Source: Hyphomonadaceae bacterium (GTDB lineage Bacteria; Pseudomonadota; Alphaproteobacteria; Caulobacterales; Aquidulcibacteraceae). From it: DNA of 64,000 nucleotides. Made by a program: the position numbers and the translations under genes. Under the pieces are notes generated by a model. It worked only from the letters and a program-made list of their open reading frames with translations. It was not told the DNA's origin and did not search any database. The stretch lies in NCBI GenBank assembly GCA_016791445.1, contig JAEUMP010000016.1, positions 124,001-188,000 of the forward strand, read 5' to 3'. Below, in pieces: positions 55,106 to 62,294 of the stretch (position 1 is its first letter; every line of letters starts with the position of its first letter).

Positions 55106-55519
55106 ATGTCCCGGCCAAACAACTCCCCCAACGAGCCCGGATCTGCCCCGGAAAAACCAGCTTGGGCGCGGGTAAAGCGAAATACGGCCGACCAGATCGA
55201 CGCCATTGTGCGGAAGTCCGGCGAGTCCCGGGACGATGTACTCGACCTGCTCTTGAGAAAGGGGCTTGAGATGGCGCCGCAGTCCAAAGGGAAGCAGACC
55301 ACCGTCATTGAGAAAACCATCCACCATCACGTTCGAAACGGCGACGTCGGCCTCATCAACATCAAAGACTCGTTCAACAATCTAATGTTCAAGATTGCGA
55401 TCGGAGGCCGAATTCAGGACGGGCTAACCCCAACTGGCTGGGCTCTCGCAATTTCCTTCTTTCTCGGAATTGTTGCCCTTGGCGCCGCTGGGGCACTGAA
55501 AATACTTATCTTTTCATAG
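55106..55519 (+). CDS. Orphan RHH-like protein with C-terminal membrane helix (137 aa)
   Basis: No family recognised. Residues 20-60 (WARVKRNTADQIDAIVRKSG, then ESRDDVLDLLLRKGLEMA) look like a ribbon-helix-helix DNA-binding domain or a similar helix pair. The C-terminus (GWALAISFFLGIVALGAAGA, then LKILIFS) is a transmembrane helix. A DNA-binding-like head on a membrane anchor would be unusual. The DNA is visibly AT-richer than its neighbours, which suggests transfer. The stop codon overlaps the convergent serine hydrolase gene by 6 nt. Confidence 0.6.
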   Translation: MSRPNNSPNEPGSAPEKPAWARVKRNTADQIDAIVRKSGESRDDVLDLLLRKGLEMAPQSKGKQTTVIEKTIHHHVRNGDVGLINIKDSFNNLMFKIAIGGRIQDGLTPTGWALAISFFLGIVALGAAGALKILIFS

Positions 55520-56698
55520 TCTGGGCGCAGGCGCCCAGAACGCCTTGTCCCCGTACTCCCACGTCCACGGAACCCCGGTTTCGCCCAGGACCTTCGCGAC
55601 GATGGCCGGGAAGGCCGCTTCGGCGCGGACGTCGTTGGCGAGGATCACCACGCAACGTTTGCCCCGCTCGACGCACACCCATGTGTTGCCTGTCGAGTCG
55701 TTGTGGCCGCCCTTGTAGAAGCCGCGCCCCTGCGGGCCCTCGAAGACGACGACGCCGAGGCCCGCCGCGAGATCGGGGCGGCGCTCGGCGGGCGGCAGCT
55801 CCGGCTGCAGCGAGGGGAATTGCGTGCGCGTGGTGATCGGCAGCTGCGGCCGCGTGAGCTCGCGCCGGGCGGCGGGCGAGAGCCCCGCGCCGGACACATA
55901 AGCCGCCGCGAAACGCGCCATGTCGGCGATCGTGGTGTCCATCGAGCCCGCCGCGCGCACGCGGCTGCGCTCGTCATGCGGCTCCACCGCACCGTCCTCC
56001 TTCCAGCCATCGGCGAGATTGGCCGCGAAATCCGCGCGCCACATCATGCTCGTGCGCGTCATGCCGAAACGGTCGAACACGCGCCGCTGCATCTCCGCGC
56101 CGAGATCGAGGCCGAGGCCCTTCTCGATCACGAACTGCAGCAGGATCAGCCCGTCGCCGGAATAGGCGTAGCGGGCGCCGGGTTCGAAATGGAAGCGCAG
56201 CTTCCCGTCCGGCTCTAGGAAACCGAAATTCGAGAATCCCGACGCGTGGTTCAACAGGATGCGCGGCGTGAGCTTCCGCCAGCGCTCGTCCCCCGCGAGA
56301 TCGCTCCAGCGCGCGTAGGCGCGCGTGATCTGCGCATCGCCATAGCTCGGCAGCGGTTGCGGGAGGTAATCGGCGATCGACCGGTCGAGATCGATCTTCC
56401 CTTCCTCGGCCAGCTGCATGACCGTGTAGCCGAACACCGCCTTCGTCAGCGACGCGCCGTACATCACGGTGTGTTCTTCGAGCGGCTCGCCCTTCGCGTT
56501 GCGGTCGCCATAGGCGCCCACATGCACGACGCGGCCATCCTCGATCACCGCGACCGCAATGCCCTTCGCACCGGTTGCGGCCATGGCGCGCGCGACGAAG
56601 GCGTCGACCTGCGCGCCGCTTGGCGGCGAAGATGTGGTCCGACCGGCGGCGCACGCCGCAACGGCCGCGCAGAGCGCGAGGGCTTTCAGGAGGTTCAT
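55514..56698 (-). CDS. Serine hydrolase, beta-lactamase class C-like (lipoprotein)
   Basis: A 394-residue exported protein with a lipoprotein-like signal (MNLLKALALCAAVAACAAGR, lipobox near residue 16). The serine hydrolase motifs are the Ser-x-x-Lys in YGASLTKAVFG near residue 83, Tyr-x-Ser/Asn-type RYAYSGDGLILLQ near residue 177 and a late KGGHNDS motif near residue 345, the third conserved element. These fit the class C beta-lactamase/D-aminopeptidase/esterase EstB group. Beta-lactam hydrolysis cannot be inferred. It borders the genomic island on its left. Confidence 0.88.
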   Translation of the reverse strand: MNLLKALALCAAVAACAAGRTTSSPPSGAQVDAFVARAMAATGAKGIAVAVIEDGRVVHVGAYGDRNAKGEPLEEHTVMYGASLTKAVFGYTVMQLAEEGKIDLDRSIADYLPQPLPSYGDAQITRAYARWSDLAGDERWRKLTPRILLNHASGFSNFGFLEPDGKLRFHFEPGARYAYSGDGLILLQFVIEKGLGLDLGAEMQRRVFDRFGMTRTSMMWRADFAANLADGWKEDGAVEPHDERSRVRAAGSMDTTIADMARFAAAYVSGAGLSPAARRELTRPQLPITTRTQFPSLQPELPPAERRPDLAAGLGVVVFEGPQGRGFYKGGHNDSTGNTWVCVERGKRCVVILANDVRAEAAFPAIVAKVLGETGVPWTWEYGDKAFWAPAPRL

Positions 56699-56757
56699 GC
56701 GTCTTGCCTAGCTCAGCAGGCCCCGAAGGGCGATGTGTCCGGCAATATCGGGAAAAC

Positions 56758-56802
56758 TGGAGCGGGCGAGGCGATTCGAACGCCCGACCCCAACCTTGGC
56801 AA
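56758..56802 (-). other. 3' fragment of tRNA-Gly(GCC): attachment-site remnant
   Basis: On the minus strand the sequence runs from the anticodon loop TTGCCAA through AGGTTGGGGTC, a T-arm GGGCG-TTCGAAT-CGCCT and the acceptor CGCCCGC-T-CCA. This is the 3' part of a glycine tRNA with anticodon GCC. No D-arm or 5' acceptor strand precedes it. Cutting at the anticodon loop is the usual crossover site of tyrosine recombinases, so this is most likely attL or attR. The intact tRNA-Gly should lie at the other island end. Confidence 0.8.
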
Positions 56803-56896
56803 TCGTTGCAAGTACTGATTCCGCTACATTCTAGCACTTTCCGCTTCATTCCAAATTCTCGTGTCGAGTCACTGCGTTATTGCGCGTTTTCGCTCT

Positions 56897-56989
56897 TGGT
56901 AGCAGAAACACTTTTGCCTCGTCGTTACTGCGAATTCCGCTCTCGTGGTAGCAATATGGTAGCAAAACAGACTCGAACTCTTGGTAGCA
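56897..56989 (+). repeat. Four TGGTAGCA direct repeats (integrase arm-type sites?)
   Basis: The octamer TGGTAGCA occurs at 56897-56904, 56946-56953, 56957-56964 and 56982-56989, all in the same direction, between the tRNA fragment and the integrase gene. Clustered short direct repeats beside int are typical arm-type binding sites of tyrosine recombinases or excisionase sites. The 337-bp stretch 56699-57035 otherwise holds no gene. Confidence 0.6.
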
Positions 56990-57035
56990 AACTCAACACT
57001 GCGCACTGAGTTTGAGTCACCCGGTGGGACGACTC

Positions 57036-58376
57036 ATGGACGGCATTCGCTCACGCATCACCATCCGCTTGATCGACGCCACGTCGGCGCCGAGCGATGG
57101 CGAACTTCGTATCTGGGACACCGACGTGCGCGGCTTCATGCTCCGCATCGCCAAGAGCGGGCGCAAGACCTATTGCCTCAAATATCGCTACAGCAACCGC
57201 CAGCGCTGGCTCACCATCGGCGAGCATGGCTCGCCGTGGACGCCAGACACTGCGCGCGCCCGCGCGAAAGAAGCGCTCTACCAAGCCAGCCACGGCGAAG
57301 ACCCCCAAGCGGTGAAGGTGGAAACTCGCGCCAAGAGTGGGACGATCAAGGAGCTGTTCGAGCGCTATTTCGTCGAAGGGCGCATCGACAAACCGCTCAA
57401 GCGCGAAAGCTCCTGGAAGGTCGATCGCACCAATTACACGCGCCACATTGAGCCGCTGATCGGCAAACGGATCGCGCGCGAACTGACGCTCTCGGACCTT
57501 TCCCAATGGCAAGCACAAGTCGCTGCTGGGAAAACCTCACTGGACGTGAAGACCCGTAAGCAGGGCCGCGCCATTGTCACAGGTGGGACAGGCGCAGCGG
57601 CACGCTCGATGCGCACGTTATCGGCGATGATGTCTTGGGCCGTCCGCCACGAAATCCTCGATCATAACCCTTGCGGCAAAATCCAGAAGTATCGTGATGA
57701 GCAGCGAGAACGCGCGCTTACCGAAGAGGAAGCCATTCGGCTTTGGACGATGATGGCTGAAGCGGAGAAGGCCTGGGTCATTACCAGGGATTTCGCTGAC
57801 ATCTTCCGCCTGATCATGCTCACCGGCGCGCGTCGGACCGAAATCGTGGCACTGCGTTGGTCGGAAGTAGATTTCGACCGCGCCCGCCTTGTGCTGCCGC
57901 CGGTCCGGACCAAGATGGGCGCACTCAATCGCTCCCGGCACATCGTCCTGTCGGCGCCGGCGCTCGACATCCTGCAAAAGGCAAAGCGACGCGGTGAGCA
58001 TGTCTTCCCATCAAGCGTGGGCGATAAGCCCCTCGTGGGTGTCAATCGCGCCTGGGAAAAGGTGCGCACACTCGCTGGCATCTCCGACGTGCGGCTGCAT
58101 GACCTCCGCCACAGCTTCGCGACCTTCGCCGTCGAGAACGGCGCTTCCCTCTTCCAGGTTGGTCGCGCCTTGGGGCACGCGAAGTCAGTTTCTACGGAAC
58201 GATATGCCCACCCGACCGATGCAGGCGCGCGTGCCATTGCGACGGACGTGGCGGCGCGCTTTGTCCCGCCGGCGGCGCCGCCGGCAAACGACCGCGATTG
58301 CCCCCGCGATATTCAGGCCGAGCTTCCGTTTGATCCTACGACCTCGTCGAAGGAACACCGAACCGTTGGGGGATAG
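57036..58376 (+). CDS. Tyrosine recombinase (integrase) of the island
   Basis: A 446-residue phage-type integrase. An N-terminal arm-binding domain of the DUF4102 type (ELRIWDTDVRGFMLRIAKSG and KTYCLKYRYSNRQRWLTIGE, residues 20-70) is followed by a core-binding SAM-like domain and a catalytic domain. Catalytic residues are the Arg in TGARRTEIVALRW near residue 265, His-x-x-Arg in LHDLRHSFATF near residue 355, the second His in ALGHAKSV near 381 and the Tyr in TERYAHP near 390. The ATG at 57036 was preferred over a TTG at 57012. It lies about 230 bp from the tRNA fragment. Confidence 0.92.
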   Translation: MDGIRSRITIRLIDATSAPSDGELRIWDTDVRGFMLRIAKSGRKTYCLKYRYSNRQRWLTIGEHGSPWTPDTARARAKEALYQASHGEDPQAVKVETRAKSGTIKELFERYFVEGRIDKPLKRESSWKVDRTNYTRHIEPLIGKRIARELTLSDLSQWQAQVAAGKTSLDVKTRKQGRAIVTGGTGAAARSMRTLSAMMSWAVRHEILDHNPCGKIQKYRDEQRERALTEEEAIRLWTMMAEAEKAWVITRDFADIFRLIMLTGARRTEIVALRWSEVDFDRARLVLPPVRTKMGALNRSRHIVLSAPALDILQKAKRRGEHVFPSSVGDKPLVGVNRAWEKVRTLAGISDVRLHDLRHSFATFAVENGASLFQVGRALGHAKSVSTERYAHPTDAGARAIATDVAARFVPPAAPPANDRDCPRDIQAELPFDPTTSSKEHRTVGG

Positions 58377-58466
58377 TGGCTGCCTGGGCTTGGAGCCACT
58401 TGCCTCGCTCCGAGGTTCGAGGTCCGCTCCCGTCGCAGTCATGGGCGCGATTCTAGGACAGGTTCC

Positions 58467-59702
58467 GTGAAGCCGATCACCCTCTTTTATTCGTGGCAGA
58501 GCGACCGAGACGGAAACCTCTGCCGCCACTTCATCGAGAAAGCGCTGGAAACCGCCATGGAGCTACTGACCTCCGAAGGCATCGCGCTCACCATCGACGC
58601 CGACACGCGTAACGTACCGGGCACGCCGCCGATCAACGCCACCATCCTGAAGAAGATCGAGGCCTGCGACGTCTTCCTCGCAGACATGACATTCGTCGCC
58701 GCCACCGAGGGCGGCAAGCTCACGCCCAATCCGAACGTGATGGGTGAATACGGCTACGCGCTGAAGGCTCTCGGCCACGAACGCATCTTGCTGGCCATGA
58801 ACACCGCGTTCGGACCGCCGGAGCAATTGCCATTTGATTTGAAACACCAGCGCTTCCCGCTTCAATACGACGCCGCGGTCAACATCCAGAATGCGCCGCG
58901 CCGTGCGCTTCGGCGAGACTTCGGCCGCAAACTCGCCGACGCGATCATCCCCGTCGCCGCAGCGGCGCTCGCCATGGCGCAACGCACGAACGCCGACACC
59001 GAAGCACGCGCGCGCGAACTCGCCATGGAGCATCGTGCCGCGTTCATGCGCGGCAATACCCCCGCCATCGTCACCCGCCCTTGTCTTTCGATGCAACTCG
59101 CGCCGCTCGCGGCCTTCAGCGGCGTGACGCTGACGCCGCGCAATGTCGCGCCCGTGGTCGAAGCCTTCCTGCCGCCACGCTATCAACGGGCGCGCCAAGG
59201 CGCCGACGAGCGCATGTGGTGGGCGAGCGATCCGCCGCGCCCGGTCACCGGAAAACCTAACCCAGAGGTGGATTGGCTCTTCACCGTGGCGCGACCCGGC
59301 GTGCTGCAGTTTGCGGTCTGCCTGGGGAAGCTGATCGACGACGACCCCAGGATCGCGGTTGAGGGGCTCCAGCTTGAAGCGTGGATCGTGAGGATGGCGG
59401 AGCGCTTGTTGCGTGACGCCGAAGCGCTGGGGCTGCCGGGTCCGGCTGTGATCGATGTGGGCTGCGAAGGCATCGACAACATCGATGTGTTTCCGGGCCG
59501 ACTGAAATCGGTCCGCGTGCAGCGCCAGACGGTGCTGCTCAACGGTCCGATAATCACGCTCGGTGCAACGCCGGTCGCGACTCAATTGCGCGCCGTACTT
59601 GATGATTTCTGGTTGGCGATCGGGCGCGGGGCGGGCTCGCCGTCTTTCCCCGATGATCATTGGCAAGGCTATGATGATCTGCCGGATTACCGGCTGGCCT
59701 AG
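58467..59702 (+). CDS. TIR-like domain protein, candidate defence effector (411 aa)
   Basis: The first ~130 residues form a TIR/nucleosidase-like domain: LFYSWQSDRDGNLC at 6-19, TIDADTRNVPGTPPIN at 42-57, ILKKIEACDVFLADMTF at 60-76 and NPNVMGEYGYAL at 88-99, with Glu94 at the position of a catalytic Glu. Proteins with this FYSWQSD head occur in defence islands, where relatives may degrade NAD or related nucleotides (inference). The remaining ~280 residues are unrecognised and may be the sensor. It is convergent with hipA (6-nt gap). Position next to integrase supports a cargo role. Confidence 0.6.
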   Translation: MKPITLFYSWQSDRDGNLCRHFIEKALETAMELLTSEGIALTIDADTRNVPGTPPINATILKKIEACDVFLADMTFVAATEGGKLTPNPNVMGEYGYALKALGHERILLAMNTAFGPPEQLPFDLKHQRFPLQYDAAVNIQNAPRRALRRDFGRKLADAIIPVAAAALAMAQRTNADTEARARELAMEHRAAFMRGNTPAIVTRPCLSMQLAPLAAFSGVTLTPRNVAPVVEAFLPPRYQRARQGADERMWWASDPPRPVTGKPNPEVDWLFTVARPGVLQFAVCLGKLIDDDPRIAVEGLQLEAWIVRMAERLLRDAEALGLPGPAVIDVGCEGIDNIDVFPGRLKSVRVQRQTVLLNGPIITLGATPVATQLRAVLDDFWLAIGRGAGSPSFPDDHWQGYDDLPDYRLA

Positions 59703-59708
59703 CGCCGA

Positions 59709-61007
59709 TCAGGCGTTGCTGGCGGCCGCGGCATGTTCGGCGCCGTAGATCGCTTCTAGGCCTTTGCAGCGCGCCGCCAGTTCTTTGACTAAGCGATCGA
59801 GTGTCTCGTTGCGCAAGCCTTGCTCGCGCAATTCATCCACGAGCACACGGGCTTCATCGGGCGCGCGCGCGATAATATCGCGAATGTGACCGAGCGCGCG
59901 ATCGGCGTTGAATCCGACATCCGCGGACAAGGCCTCCCAATGGCGCGGGATGATTTCTTTTAAGACCCGATGGCCATCGATGCCCATCGCCAGTGACGAT
60001 TCGCGGCGGTCTGCCGCGTATGGCAAATCGCTGATCACATCGTAGAGCGGCGCCAAGCGGAAGGCGCCGCCGGGGGCGTAGACGATAGAATAGTTGCGCG
60101 CGTGCGCATCGGTCCCGGCGATAATAAAGTTCAGCGCTTGCGCGCGCATGAAGCGGTCGCGGTCGACATTTGGGTTCGCGGAATCCAACAACAGCGCCAT
60201 GATGTGCTTGATGGTAGGCCCACCGTCCGACTGATATTTGCGCAATGGGTTCACGCCCAGCGCCTGGCACATGTCCTCCTGGTGGACACGGAAGACACCT
60301 TGCGTGCGCCGCAGTCGGTCATAGCGCTCGACGATGATCACCGGCACATCGCCGATCATCTCGACGACGGAAATGGCGGCGGCCATATCGAGGCGGCGCG
60401 CAAGTTCAAGGCAGAAGTGTTCATTTGATGCGATGTGGCGAATGCGGCCGGTCTCGGGCTTAAAGATGTGCGTAGTGGGCGTGCGGCCCTGCGGCACCGC
60501 CCAGCTGTTCTTGATCTTGTAGAGCGCGGTTTTCGCTTGGGCGCCGGCCAAACTGAACTGGCCATTGTCTTCGGCCAAACGCCCGGCGCCGGGGTCGTTC
60601 TTCAGCGCCAGCATACGCGCCTCTAGCTCCTTGCGCGTCAGCCGTTTCACATTTTCCCGGCCCGCGAGTTCGACATCGGGCGGCACCAATTGCACAGCAC
60701 CGGGGCAATCCTCCCCCACCGCCGCCAGCAGCGCGAACGGGTTGCGCGCAGACACCTGAAAGCGCCTGGCCCATTCGTCGAGGATCCGCTCATTATCCGG
60801 AAGCAACCCCCACATGAAATTTGTGATCGGCCGCACGCCATGGCGCTGTTGCTGCAGCGGCATCGAGCGCGACAGCGGAATGTGACGCGGGTTGCGCTGC
60901 CAGTCGGCGAGGTACTCGAAGCGGTAGCTGCCATTGGGGCGCTGTGTCAGCTGACCAACATCCTTGTCGGTCAGCAGCACGCGCAAGGTTTTTCCGTTGG
61001 CGCTCAT
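59709..61007 (-). CDS. hipA: HipA-type toxin kinase
   Basis: A serine/threonine kinase toxin; E. coli HipA phosphorylates glutamyl-tRNA synthetase. The 432-residue protein has an N-terminal subdomain, GQFSLAGAQAKTALYKI near residue 150, HIFKPETGRIRHIASNEHF near residue 180, IVERYDR and FRVHQEDMCQALG near residue 240. The catalytic loop GTDAHARNYSIVY is near residue 297 and the Mg-binding LAPLYDVISDLPYA near residue 322. All main HipA motifs are intact, so it is probably active. It starts inside the hipB stop codon (ATGA), so translation is coupled. Confidence 0.93.
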   Translation of the reverse strand: MSANGKTLRVLLTDKDVGQLTQRPNGSYRFEYLADWQRNPRHIPLSRSMPLQQQRHGVRPITNFMWGLLPDNERILDEWARRFQVSARNPFALLAAVGEDCPGAVQLVPPDVELAGRENVKRLTRKELEARMLALKNDPGAGRLAEDNGQFSLAGAQAKTALYKIKNSWAVPQGRTPTTHIFKPETGRIRHIASNEHFCLELARRLDMAAAISVVEMIGDVPVIIVERYDRLRRTQGVFRVHQEDMCQALGVNPLRKYQSDGGPTIKHIMALLLDSANPNVDRDRFMRAQALNFIIAGTDAHARNYSIVYAPGGAFRLAPLYDVISDLPYAADRRESSLAMGIDGHRVLKEIIPRHWEALSADVGFNADRALGHIRDIIARAPDEARVLVDELREQGLRNETLDRLVKELAARCKGLEAIYGAEHAAAASNA

Positions 61008-61303
61008 TTGCGCTTCAATCCGGTATTGGCGATGGCATCGAGATCGACGAAATCATCTTCCGCCTTGCGTTGGGGCGGTGGCGGGGATGGCGGCGCCTCA
61101 CCGCCAAGCGTCAGCGGCAAATCAAGCGCCTTAAGCATCTGGAAGATGAGTCCAATGCTGGCGCCGGGATAACCCTTTTCCACCTTGGAGATCGCGGACT
61201 GGGTGACGTTGATCTCATCGGCCAGCCCACGCTGAGTCTGCCCGCGGGCGATGCGCCGCTCGCGCAGCACAGCGCCCAATTCTCGTACGCTCTTGGCCTG
61301 CAT
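61004..61303 (-). CDS. hipB: HipB-type antitoxin/repressor
   Basis: A 99-residue XRE-family helix-turn-helix protein: LGAVLRERRIARGQTQRGLA near residue 9, ADEINVTQSAISKVEKGYPG near residue 28. A Pro/charged tail follows (APPSPPPPQRKAEDDFVDLD). It should neutralise HipA and bind palindromic operators, as E. coli HipB does. Its start lies 5 nt from the first of five operator-like palindromes (61309-61423). It precedes hipA in the usual antitoxin-toxin order. Confidence 0.93.
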   Translation of the reverse strand: MQAKSVRELGAVLRERRIARGQTQRGLADEINVTQSAISKVEKGYPGASIGLIFQMLKALDLPLTLGGEAPPSPPPPQRKAEDDFVDLDAIANTGLKRK

Positions 61304-61308
61304 GGCTC

Positions 61309-61423
61309 ATTCCTATCAGGAATTTTCTAATTTATGCCTATCAGGAATTTCTTACAAGATGCCTGACAGGAATAATCTACAACATTCCCATTGGGAATAT
61401 ACAGAAACATTCCCGCCGGGAAT
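61309..61423. promoter_or_regulatory. Five HipB-type operators at exact 25-bp spacing
   Basis: Palindromes of the form ATtCC-N5-GGAAT lie at 61309-61323 (spacer TATCA), 61334-61348 (TATCA), 61359-61373 (TGACA), 61384-61398 (CATTG) and 61409-61423 (CGCCG). Copies 1, 4 and 5 are perfect; copies 2 and 3 have ATGCC in the left arm. Start-to-start distance is 25 bp in all four steps. The array fills the divergent intergenic region between hipB and the defence operon. HipB binding is inferred from position and from the E. coli precedent of TATCC-N8-GGATA-like repeats. Confidence 0.85.
61329..61357 (-). promoter_or_regulatory. Likely hipBA promoter
   Basis: On the minus strand TTGTAA (61352-61357) and TAAATT (61329-61334) are separated by 17 bp, close to a sigma70-type -35/-10 pair. 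The second operator palindrome (61334-61348) lies in the spacer, so repressor binding would block polymerase. Inference from position and consensus. Confidence 0.5.
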
Positions 61424-61475
61424 ATATCGATAGCCAGACTCGGCGTAAAAGGTGCCTACACGAAGGGCATTAGCC

Positions 61476-62294
61476 ATGAGCGCCTCGATCGGACGAATTC
61501 AAACGGACGCGGACTATGAAATCGCGCTGCTGCACGAGGCGCACGAAGCGCTCGCCGACATCATCACGCCAAAACTCTACAAAATCGCAGGACCGGCGGG
61601 CGACCAACAGATTGCCTTCCACACCGCCGAGCATTTTGAACTTTTCCTGGTCCGGCTCGTCGAATTGTTTTCCGCGGGCGCGCCAATCGGAGGTCAGACG
61701 CGGAACGTCCAATTGATCGAAGGATTGGCGTGGTTGGCGGCAACGCATCCGGCAGAAGCCGCGCACTGTGGCCTAGGCGAAACGGTCGCCACCCTGCAAA
61801 GCTGGGCGGGCGAGGAAACCGATGCCGAGTTCTGGTGTGGCGAACTTGGCCTTCAGATCAAGCTCCGGCTGAGCCGCCGCGACATTATTTGGTTTGCCGC
61901 GAACTGCGCCAAGCACGGGTTGTTGCGTCTCTCCGTGGTGTTGGAAAAGCTTGAGCGGAAGCTCAACGCGAACGGGGTCAGCGTGCCGCCGGCGGACATC
62001 GTCGCGATCTTGCCTGACCTGCGCCAGGAGGCGACCAATCGTGTGGAATATCATGCAAGCTATCTGGTCGAGATGATCGGACACGTGTTCGTGGCGCTCA
62101 ACCGCATCGCTTGGCGCCGCTTCAAGGCAAACCCCACCAACGAGACGCGCAAGATGACCATGCCCGTCGGCGTCTCCTCGGATGTGTTCCGCAATCTCTA
62201 CGGCTCATTCCTGGTATTCAAACGCTACGACGAGGCGACCAGGATCACTACCTACATTCCGCAGACCACACGTTACTTACGAATGCGCTTTTGA
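61476..62294 (+). CDS. Unrecognised helical protein upstream of the STAND gene (272 aa)
   Basis: No family recognised. It is a soluble, mostly alpha-helical protein (MSASIGRIQTDADYEIALLH, then EAHEALADIITPKLYKIAGP, AEHFELFLVRLVELFSAG and SVVLEKLERKLNANGVSV). There are no membrane segments and no obvious catalytic motif. The ATG at 61476 has GAAGGG 8 nt upstream; a GTG at 61452 is less likely. Its stop codon overlaps the start of the STAND gene by one base (TGATG), so the two are translationally coupled and probably act together, for example as partner, inhibitor or accessory sensor (inference). Confidence 0.7.
   Translation: MSASIGRIQTDADYEIALLHEAHEALADIITPKLYKIAGPAGDQQIAFHTAEHFELFLVRLVELFSAGAPIGGQTRNVQLIEGLAWLAATHPAEAAHCGLGETVATLQSWAGEETDAEFWCGELGLQIKLRLSRRDIIWFAANCAKHGLLRLSVVLEKLERKLNANGVSVPPADIVAILPDLRQEATNRVEYHASYLVEMIGHVFVALNRIAWRRFKANPTNETRKMTMPVGVSSDVFRNLYGSFLVFKRYDEATRITTYIPQTTRYLRMRF

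Noticed and set aside
55521-55538. Inverted repeat CTGGGCGC-AG-GCGCCCAG as a terminator
   Set aside because: The loop is only 2 bases, no T-tract follows on either strand, and it lies inside the serine hydrolase coding end.
56758-56802. A functional tRNA-Gly gene
   Set aside because: Only the 3' part from the anticodon loop is present. The upstream sequence on the minus strand cannot form the D-arm or the 5' acceptor strand.
56246-56818. A plus-strand open frame ending in the tRNA fragment
   Set aside because: It is antisense to the serine hydrolase, and its end is a translation of the tRNA fragment in reverse, a common artefact.
61309-61423. A CRISPR array, because of regular 25-bp spacing
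   Set aside because: The repeated unit is a 15-bp palindrome with 10-bp gaps; repeats and spacers are far too short and no cas genes are nearby. No CRISPR array was seen anywhere in the window.
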